From NCBI GenBank assembly GCA_019693395.1, contig JAAMXP010002767.1, forward strand, positions 1-20,711: a stretch of 20,711 nt of DNA. The letters are read 5' to 3'. The notes under the pieces are model-generated. The model was given only the letters and a program-made list of their open reading frames with translations, made no database searches and was not told the DNA's origin. Positions 10,141 through 18,800 of this stretch are shown here, one piece after another. Position 1 is the first letter of the stretch. Each line of letters starts with the position of its first letter. The translations under genes were made by a program, and so were the position numbers. The DNA is from Ettlia oleoabundans (taxonomy: Eukaryota > Chlorophyta > Chlorophyceae > Chlamydomonadales).

Positions 10141-10700
10141 CTAGCACTGGCCTGCCTGCATCTGATCCTGCCGCTCCTTGGCCAGCGCCTCACACACCGT
10201 CCGGTGCCCACCAGCCCTCCAGTTAGCGTGTGAGCAGGCGATAACGCAGTACCACACCGCACGGCACTGCCCACACTTTTTGCTGCCCTCACCCTCGCCC
10301 GCTGCTGGTCCGCCGCTCAAGGCCGTGTTCTGGCAGCACAGGTATGCGCAGCTGCGAGCAGCAGCCACACGGGCCAGCTGTAATCGAGCTGTGGCTGTAG
10401 GGCACTGCGCATGAAGGAAAGGGCGACATGCAGTGGCGCTGCTTCGGTATAGCAAAGGGCAAACTGAGGCGGCAACGTGTCGGCGAGTCGTGGCGTCCGA
10501 TGTGCTCAGGCTCACCTAGCTAGCTCCCGTTTGTCATCAATCGGGTAGCCATCAACAGCGCAGGCCGCGACAGTGCTTAACAGCTGCCTGCACTTCTCCC
10601 ATAGTCGATCGCAGGCGGACCCTGTTTGAGGCAGGGATGCAAACAGATCTGCGACGTGTAACACCGTTGACGTCAGCCGCCCCCTTCCATCGTTAGCCAT
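10141..10700 (-). CDS. MYND-type zinc-finger protein (5' end uncertain)
   Basis: Two exons, 10700-10516 and 10438-10141, joined by a 77-nt intron (donor AG/GTGAGC, acceptor CGAAGCAG); phases match, giving 160 residues. The C-terminal part is a MYND finger, a zinc-binding protein-interaction module: C92, C97, C117, C120, YC126, C130, W135, H140 and C144, with the segments KKCGQCRAVWYC and CSHANWRAGGHRTVC. The W135-to-H140 spacing (W-x4-H) is longer than the commonest W-x2-H form, so metal binding should not be assumed unchanged. MYND proteins are numerous in chlorophyte genomes, and function cannot be inferred from the finger alone. Residues 1-90 match nothing I recognise. The frame stays open upstream of the ATG at 10700 to a TTG at 10775, and an acceptor-like CACCTCAG lies just upstream, so an earlier exon may be missing. 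If the short intron were retained, the exon-2 frame would still be open across it. Confidence 0.68.
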
Positions 10701-10767
10701 GCTGGCGATTGCCGTCGTTAAGCTGTGCGAGTTTGATCTGGTGTCCGCAGAACTGATCAACTGAGGT

Positions 10768-10787
10768 GTCGACAAGCGTTTGTCGAC
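10768..10787. repeat. Perfect inverted repeat, 8-bp arms, 4-nt loop
   Basis: GTCGACAA, loop GCGT, then TTGTCGAC. The arms are perfectly complementary and could form a hairpin in RNA of either strand. It sits about 70 nt upstream of the candidate MYND start codon and directly after a minus-strand TGTAA at 10804-10800. It could be a 5' UTR hairpin, a transcription-factor palindrome or chance. Confidence 0.7.
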
Positions 10788-11022
10788 GAAATGTTGCGCT
10801 TACAAGGGTCACAGACCAGGAGCTAATTATAGATGCAAACAGGCGCCCACACAGGCGCTACTGGCATGCAGCGCAGTACTGTCCTTCTGCGCCACCTGTC
10901 GATTGCTGCTGCAGCCGCCACAGCAACCTGGACGGTCATATGCCACTCCTGACGGTGCTGCCCCTGGCTTGCGCTGCCCCCCCTGCTACTGCCAGTTCCC
11001 TGCCGCTTGTTGAGCCAGTCCC

Positions 11023-11027
11023 TTACA
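11023..11027 (-). terminator. TGTAA polyadenylation signal of the CBM20 gene
   Basis: TGTAA on the coding strand about 270 nt beyond the stop codon at 11294. It is the nearest such signal downstream. An additional TGTAA at 10800-10804 is an alternative. Confidence 0.4.
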
Positions 11028-11293
11028 CCCGCCGCTGCCTGCCCGCCCAGCCGGGTGCCGCAGTAGCATCACACACCCTGTGATTATGCCATCATGTATT
11101 TAGTATTTCTGTGTAAGTCAGATTACTTGGAAGGAATTGCAAGGGTTTAAACATAGACACAATGAGTGACAGGTAGTACACAACGTTTGATATGAACACA
11201 TTGTACGATGATATGGCAAACCTGGCTGCACAGTTTATGATCTAGCCTGCCAATGGCGATAAATGGCAAACAGCCCTTTGCAAGCTTTCAACT

Positions 11294-14200
11294 TTATGCG
11301 GTACTGGTGGCTGCGGCCTTTCTGCGTGGCTGCCTGCCCCTGGGGCCCTTCATCACTGCCTCTGCTCCAGCACGATGTGACGCACCCAAAAGCGTGCCAG
11401 CTGCCTCACCATCAACCGCAGCCGCCACCTTCTCGTTGGCAGGTGCATGCTTTGCCGCCATGATTGTCGCAGCCCTTTCCCCTGCGTCTGATCCTGCACC
11501 GTTGCTGTCGGCTGCATCAGCTGCACTACTTTCTTCTGCCACGCGTTCTTCAACCGGCGCCGCTGCTGCTGCTGCTGTGCTACGCGGTTTCCTAGCACGA
11601 CCTGGCTTGGCAGCAGCAGCAGTGGCAGCCGGTTCGGCATCCTGCTGCTCCATTGCAGCACCCGCATCTCGTGTAGCTGCAGCCGCCAGTGCTGCCTTGC
11701 TGGGTCTTCCCCGCTTTCGAGCTGTAGCAGGCTTCACACTGCTAGGGCCTGCCACCACGGCAGCTTCTGCAGCAGTACCCAACTCCTGAACCAAGCCTGC
11801 ACTCTTTGCTACACCACCGGACTCGCTGGCTGCCTCCTGAAGCACACCTAATGCCCCTGCCCCAGTCGCCGCCCCCTCTGCCGCCGCCGCCGCCTTGCGG
11901 CTGGTGCGGCGTCGGCGTGGCGCGGGTGCGGGTGCGGCAGCTGCTGCTGTGGCGTCCTCTGCCGCCGCCTCATCCTCTCCCTCTGTTCCATCCCGCTCCC
12001 CCTCTTCTTCCGCCCTAAGGCTCAAAAGCTCTATTGCTTCCTGGAGGGTGGTGGTGGTGTCGGTCAGCTGGGTCTGTAGCACATCGTTCATAGCGCGGGC
12101 CTGCGTGTAGCTGGACACCGCCTGTGCCCGCTCGGCTTCCCGCGCTGCCAGCTCAGCCCTGAGGCGGTGCAGCTCCATCTGGGCCACGTGCGCCTCCTGC
12201 ACAAAGATTCAAGAAAGCAGCATCGGACCAATAGAAGCAGTGGGCACACAGTGGTAATGAGTGTCTCACAGCAGCAATGGACAACACAGCAGCAAGGGAC
12301 AACGCCTAACAATATGGATGGCGTGTGTCATTCATTCCCTCGCAATGGCAGACTCTGGCAGCTGGCAACAGCCTGGGCATGACTCCTGGCTTGATAAGAG
12401 CAACAGTTAGCATTGCAGCATTGAACAGACAAGACTGCGCAAGCGGCGCCCCTGTCGCCCCCGCCCCTCCCACAAACCCAGAATCACACAACCTACGACC
12501 TCCTCCGGCCCGCACCTTGAGCGCTGCTGCAGCCTCAGCCTCCTTCAGTGCCAGCTTGGCAAGAGCCTGCCCCGCCTGCGTCCGCGCCTCTTCCGCCTCC
12601 TGCTGCGCTCCCGCCAGCTCCACACGGGTGCGCCGCAGGTCCTGCCGTTGACTGGCTAGCTGTGCAAAGAGATCACCCGCCCACGTCTGCAGGCGGTTGT
12701 CTCTGCTGGCTGGCGCCTCGCTGCCGACTGCCAGCTTGGTGCCAGGTCCCGCATACCTGCACACACACAAACCAACACAAATAAACCACCACCAAACCCC
12801 TCCACCACTACCGCAGAACACATCGCACAAGTACATGGCCCAATGGCTTGGGTTCACTCGCCGGAGGCAGGCGAGCAATGAGGGTGCCTCCCATGGATGG
12901 CAGCAACGGGTGTTGGAAAAGCTGCTGCTGGAAAGACATCCAGGAACAGCCGCCGCCTGCTGTCCATGGGCAACGGTGGTGCAAGGAGCAGCCCATGTTG
13001 TGAGCTACCACTACCATGTGTGCCTCCAGCACAGCTGCATGCTGAGACTGCCGCCCCGGAGGAATGAGTCTAGCATGAACAGTGTGAAGTATTCCACGGG
13101 ACTGATCCCACTCTCGGCGCCTGACAGACACATGCACCCCCAACTGCCATTTACGTGACACTCTGTTGCATGCACACTCACCAGTCATCATATATGGACA
13201 GGCCCCCTGACACCGAGCCCTCAGCCAGCCGCACTGCTAGCAGCGAGTTGTTTCCATCCTGCACAGGACAAATTATGGTTGAGTGGCAGGCAGCCTAACA
13301 GAAAAAAAACGGGGGCAGTGATTTAGGCATTGCCAAGCGCGAGTGGCAACTGGACAGGGTGCAGCTGTAGCATGCATGCCAGGTTGCCGTCACGCTACCA
13401 CAACAACTTCAATGGCGATAACCAACCCAGCAACAGGCCCACCTACTGAGCAGGCCCATCAGCAGCACCACTACCAGCAGCAGCAGCAGAAGGCGCACCT
13501 GCCACGCCATGACCCGTGTGCCGCTGGCGTCCAGCAGTACATACTTGTACTCCGTAACGCTGCCTGCGGTACAATCACCGCAAAGCGGTACACCGGCACA
13601 TCTGGACATGCTCTTGTAGGTCGGCTGCATGGCGGGGAGAGGAATCAAGGTGGAAAGATTCAAGCACAGGCAGTGCTTCAGGCGCACCTGCCGGCAGCTG
13701 CACGGTGGCGTGCCAGGTGTCCCCTTGCGACCACTGAAGCTCAGGCGCGCTCCCAAGGTTCCAGTTGCCTGCAGCATGTGCGGGTGCCAGCAGAGGCAGG
13801 CCACTTGGTGCACCCTGGGACAATGCGCCATGCATGGACAGGCGGCAGGCAAACCGGGCCTTGACAGGCAGAAGACAGCTGACCATCTGCATTTACCCAT
13901 CCAGCCGACCCCCTCGCTCCTTGAACTTCCCTCCTTCCTCGCCCCAGTTCCATCCCCCCCACCCTCCTTTGCATACAACGGGCCTGGTTTACGCAGAAGC
14001 CCTATGCCGCACGACCGCTCTTGCTCACCTAGTTGCTCGCATGCGCCCACCACCTTCACACGCTGCCCCAGCTGTGCCCTCAGCCTCAGGCAGAACCGCA
14101 CTTGCACGGATTTGAGCTGCGCCATGGCTGCTGAGTAGGCGGCTAGCGCCTCAGAAACATCTCGGGTGCCGGCGGAGGCATCTAGAAAGAAGGATCCCGG

Positions 14201-14731
14201 ATAAGGGTCGCCATCGTCTGTATCGCCACCTACGCTGCCGCCACCGTTGGCGCTACTGCCGCTGCTAATGACGCCATTGACAGACAGAGGCGGCGAATCG
14301 GCCCCATTGAAGCTGCTGGTGGTAGTGCCGTTGATACCGTGGTGGTGCGGCTGCCCCTGGTGTGGCGCTGAAGTTGATGCAGGCATGCCGGTTTGATAGG
14401 GCTGAGCTGAGGCGCTGGGGTGAGCCTGTTCTCGTCCAAGGGCTGGCTCCAGGCCCTGCCGCATTTGCTGCGCCCGCCAGTACAGCACCCCGCTCAGAAG
14501 CTCATCCACACTGGCCTTCCGTGCATCAGAGGAGGAAGGGCAGGAGCCTCCCCCGCTGCTGCTGCTGCTGCTATGGCCGCTGGGCGAAGCCTGAGCTGCC
14601 GCCGTGCCGCCGTGGCCCGGGCAGCGCAGGCGGCCGCTGCCGCTGCATGCAGAGTGCTGTAAGCGCCAAGCCACTGCACAAAAGACGACATGGTGGTGGG
14701 TGATCGCGCTTAAGTAGCAAAGGAAGCACAT
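11294..14731 (-). CDS. CBM20 starch-binding, coiled-coil protein with AT-hook-like basic tail
   Basis: Six exons: 14731-14029, 13768-13688, 13563-13499, 13258-13182, 12756-12516, 12196-11294; phases agree, about 689 residues. Residues about 209-294 form a CBM20 starch-binding domain built across four exons: VRFCLRLRAQLG, VKVVGACEQLGNWNLG, LQWSQGDTWHATVQLP, EYKYVLLDASGTRVMAWQDGNNS. W237, K268 and W282 match the usual glucan-contact positions of the family. An Ala/Gln/Glu/Arg heptad-rich stretch (about 325-455) should be a coiled coil. The last 230 residues are Ala-rich with four basic clusters: PRRRRTSRK (482-490), RKRGRPSK (549-556, an AT-hook core), PGRARKPRS (587-595) and PRGRQPRRK (674-682). 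The N-terminal 200 residues are Ser/Gly/Pro-rich linker plus VDELLSGVLYWRAQQMRQ. Algal CBM20 coiled-coil proteins such as SAGA1 work at pyrenoid starch, so plastid starch is the likely site by analogy. The start is uncertain: 14731 is the first ATG in frame, but a better-placed ATG at 14691 is in another frame. Confidence 0.8.
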
Positions 14732-15870
14732 TGTGGCAGCGCACACGCGCACGGAAGAGCCTAGGCTAGCGCAGCGGCGCTGAGGCAGGGCGCCGCCGCT
14801 CCCGCCACCCAGAGGGCCTTGCCTGCCGCGCTTGGAGCATTGTATCTACAACGTGGTAGGTATGTAGCTGGGATTGCTGCGGCTACAGCAGCGTGCGACA
14901 TGGTGTCCCTGCTTCAGCAGCCCGAGCAGCTGGCGCGGGAGTTCACCCCTGGTGTATGAAAAGCAGCTTTTGGAAATAAATGCGCCATGCCTTGGATTCA
15001 ATAGCCACTTCAAGCTGTCGAACGATGAGCGCGCGCTCAGGAGGAAGGCAGGTTTGAGTGGCGCTTGGAGCGCCGTTTGTAATGTCTGGTCAATCTGGAA
15101 CGAGGCAACCCTGCAATGCAAGGGTGGCCGGTCGCCGAGCGATGCAAGCACTTCTTCCACCCTCTACCGTTCACCGATGAACCCAGCACAACTGTTGCGA
15201 GGTTGCTGCCACACCTCGTTCGTGCTATTGATCCTGCATAAGATGGCCGTGATGTCAACTCGCATGCAACGGCTGTAAGGTTCCCTGCTCCCTCCCGCTT
15301 GCCGTGTGCGCCGTCTGCTGGCTATCCCCGCCTGGCCCCATTCCGGCGCATAAGCACGCTGAAGTAACAATCACTCGCCCTGGATAGCTTTACACATAAA
15401 TATTACATTGGTTGCTGACATTTACAACAGGCAACGCTTCTTCGCGTTGTAGAAGGGTAGAGTTACTGTGCAAATGCCCTACCAGGCATTGGGGACAGAT
15501 TGGAATGAGCGAGAATTGTGCATTGCTCATAAGGATTAGGGACAAATCCAAATGCGGTTTGGGTACATATCACGTGTAGCAGAACTATCACTCACAACGG
15601 TGGGGTCATGGGAAAATGGAGAAGCAGTCGCGAGCCACGTGAGGAGCCAACATGGAATGGCGGCCCTTCTCAACAACGCATGGGAAGTTGAGGTGCGCTG
15701 AATAATAGCACAAAATGCCCCACACCGTGCCATTCATGCGGCAATATATTGGTTGGCATGCCACCTCCTGCTTTCTGAGCCTGTGGCCATGCGGGGGTGA
15801 TGACTCGTGCTGGTATTGAACGTAATTGAACAGGATATCTGTGCATGGTTGTTGTGCGCCCACTGTTACT
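14732..15870. other. Interval with no confident gene: 3' flank of the protease-like gene and presumed promoter of the CBM20 gene
   Basis: About 1.1 kb. The right part should be the 3' untranslated region of the gene ending at 15871; a cluster of three TGTAA motifs lies at 15426-15390. The left part should hold the promoter and 5' UTR of the CBM20 gene. Frames here include a 134-codon + strand frame (14874-15278) and three minus-strand frames. None has a recognisable domain, and no convincing splice link to either neighbour was found. An unannotated 5' exon of the CBM20 gene cannot be excluded. Confidence 0.45.
15390..15426 (-). terminator. Cluster of three TGTAA polyadenylation signals
   Basis: TGTAA on the coding strand at 15426-15422, 15407-15403 and 15394-15390, about 445-480 nt beyond the stop codon at 15871. 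No closer copy was found. The cluster sits in a locally AT-rich patch, as expected at a cleavage site. Confidence 0.5.
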
Positions 15871-18800
15871 TCACTTGCGCTCGTACAGATAGGTGTTTGC
15901 CTCGATGAGCCAGTTCTGAATACAGGAAATGTGTTTAAACAGGGAAAAGGTTAGTAGCAAGGGTGGCTGAGGTCGAGACCTGCAGCTTAATGGTGCCACC
16001 GCTACTGCACCCAGCTGCACGACCCCTGTCCAGCACCCACCTGGATGTTCTCGTCCAGGCCGGTGGTGCCACGGTTGTTCAGCCAGACGGTGATCTGCTC
16101 CAGGATTCCCTGAAGCACGGTATTCAACGCATAGCATGAAGAACACGCATCAATTCCCCCTCCTGTTGACTTCGGATAGCACCAAGGGTTAGTAAACAGA
16201 TTTGCCTATGCAATGCTGTCCTGACAGCAGCTGGCCGAGATGTAGGGTTAATGTGCGCGCAAACTAACCCACACTTGCCTTTGCCCAGCACAGCGCAGCG
16301 CTGTACAGGGCAGCCGCATGGTCAAGCACAGCATCGCAATGCTACAGCTCTACAGCTCATTCACGCAGAGTTTTCGGAGCTTTTGCCCCGGCACCTCACC
16401 TTATCTGAGAGCTTGAGGAAGTACCCATAGTCCTCTGAAGTGCCATCGCAGTCCGGGCCAGAAGTGAGCCCCACCTGTGTGTTGCCTGCCATAGCCGGGC
16501 TGCCTGCAGACAAAAGACAGGCACAAAGGACAGGCAGGCAGATCGGAAGCCTTGCCACACCACATGGACAGGCAGGTGGGCAGTCAGGCTCGCAGGAGCA
16601 GAAGATGAGGAGGCTGCCACCTGGGCAGGCAGATACATCGCAACTGCCTATTAGAGCTGCTGTCACAACCGTTGTCAAGTGCCGCTGCACCACTAAATCG
16701 CACCCTTGTCGTCGGGGCAGTACTGCAGGAAGCCGCCGCCACCGGCGCAGAACTCATCAGCCCAGCCGGGGGGGCAGCCATCCCAGACGGGGATCTTGGC
16801 GGTGCTGCAGCACAGGAGAGCAGTATGGAGCAGGGTATTAGAACCTTCAACCGTGAAAAGGTACGCAACAAGGATCCAGCAAGGCAGGCAGGAAGGAGGA
16901 GGCGGCAGCCATGTGCATGCCGTCAACCTCCCATACAGATTGCAATCCTATCTGCGAAATAGAGTTATAACCATAAAACAACATAAACTCAACACCACAA
17001 GGTGTCAGGCGCAGCCAAACTCACGCCACGTTGACTCCCGGCATGTCCCAGGCGGTTGTGTCAATCCACTCTCCCAGCTTGGGCACATCTGAAAGAGGCA
17101 GCGCCACATACTGGGCCTCAGAGTTCTCACTCAGCGCCAGCATGGCCACGTCCCAGCTGTTCTCGCTCTTGGGGTTCTGGAACTCGGCAAACTGGGCCTT
17201 GTCTGTGAGAAGGCAGGCATAATGTGCAGGTGGCAAGAGCAGGTTGATAATGTTGATCATGTCGGCTGGCTGGATTGCTGCATGGACGGATGAATGGATG
17301 GTTGGGACAACATCTGACCCCATACACGCAAACCATGCTTGTAGATGGTGGGCAGCAAGTAAACAAAACAAGGATGCCTGTCACCCAGCCCTCCTATGTG
17401 ACTACTCATGAAGAAGTAAAATAAGGAAAGCAACTTCTATTTCTGCTTAGGCTCACCTGAGTTGACGAGCACGGTCTCAACAGAGTGCGTCTTGCCACCC
17501 ACCCACACCGTGACGTTGGCAGCGTCAGCGGCCTGTCCGTCCTTGAACACACACTGCAAGTGGCGTCGCACAGCATAATAAACCACGACTCGTTATGATT
17601 AAGCCTCTGACCGCTGCTGTAAGCAGGGGATGGCAAGGCTCTGCCAGTGCTAGCACATAGTTTCACAGCGATGCAGGGTGCCGACATTAACTGATCTGTG
17701 CCGGCACTGGCCATGCAGCGAATACCTATACGGCCAGCAACCACCATCTGCCAAATTGCCTCATATCCCAGGTTTACAGAAATGCGAATAAGGTGCACTG
17801 GGTAGCTTCAGGGGGGAGGCAGCTTGCCTGTGCAGCAGTGAGGACATAGCCAGGGGCAATTAGCGAGCCGGCGCAGGACCCGTTCGCTGCGCTGGGGCTG
17901 ATGATGTAGGCCATCCAAGGGTAGTCTGCAGGGGAGGGATGACAGGGAAGAGAGAGGCTTATGTAAGAAGAGTGTGTTGAAGCAGGCGAGTGGGCAGGCG
18001 AGTGGGCAGGCAGGCAGGCGCAGAATCTGCCAGCTAATGACTTTGAAACCGAGAAGCCCCAAGCAGACAGCGTGAACGGCGCAGGCATGCTGCAAGTGAC
18101 TGTCAAGAGCCCTGGGCTGCCTCACTCACCGCCAGCGTTGCCGTCAGTCTCGTAGAGCTGCACAGGCGGGGTGGTAGTGGGGCATGGTTGCGGCAGAAGA
18201 TTAGCAATGCACGTGTTTGTTGCGTCTAAAGGGGCACGTGAGGCAAGCTTTGCCAACATAGCCCACGGAGGCAAGATGGATGGCACAGCAGTCTATGGCA
18301 AGCGACGTGCTCTTGCTGCAGCCTCACACATCACAGCAACACAAAAACACACTCGCTGCAACGAGGGAAATATGCATGGCAGATACAATCAGCCAGCCTT
18401 ATTGTGTGAGCCAATATAGTGTGAGCCAACAGCCAGGGGTTGAACTGTGGATTCTGCATCACCCATGGATAGTTCTCCATACACCATTCGTCATCCTCGT
18501 TCTTCTCGACCTTCTGCTCGCAGCACTTCTGGTTGTCGCCAGGCGTGACGGTGGCACAGCTGGAGCCAAATAAGTTGTACAGCTGCAGCAGTACGCGGGG
18601 GTGTGGCAGGAAAGACATGCTGGCAGGTGAGGCTGGCACATAGAGACAAGCACGTGGCTGTTCTGCTGGGAAGAGAGAGCGGGGCAATGTGCCAGCACAG
18701 CTCTTCAGCTCAAGCGCCAAGCTGCCAGCTCAAAGCGCACTTTGGCTCTGGGTGTTGGCGAATGCAGCGAGTTTGGCTGGGCAAGGGAGGAGGGTTACGG

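Larger units (their letters stand above)
10701..11293. other. Interval between the CBM20 gene and the MYND gene
   Basis: About 590 bp holding the 3' untranslated region of the CBM20 gene (TGTAA at 11023-11027), a palindrome at 10768-10787, and possibly an unrecognised 5' exon of the MYND gene. A second TGTAA (10800-10804) lies just before the palindrome in the sense direction. Two + strand frames of about 80-105 codons are present but have no recognisable content. Confidence 0.45.

Noticed and set aside
13409..14028. Continuation of the CBM20 first-exon frame through 13409 as one uninterrupted exon
   Set aside because: Past 14029 the frame loses similarity to CBM20, whereas splicing at 14029/13768, 13688/13563 and 13499/13258 rebuilds the domain in order with matching phases.
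14029..14731. A Rubisco-binding motif (D/N-W-R/K type) in the CBM20 protein that would link it to SAGA-like pyrenoid proteins
   Set aside because: The Trp-Arg in LYWRAQQM lacks the Asp/Asn before Trp and the hydrophobic residue after it, and DDWYAG lacks the basic residue. Neither fits the motif as I know it.
14874..15278. 134-codon + strand frame between the protease-like and CBM20 genes
   Set aside because: No recognisable domain, and competing frames on the minus strand are as long. It lies in expected UTR and promoter sequence. It is left unannotated but not excluded.
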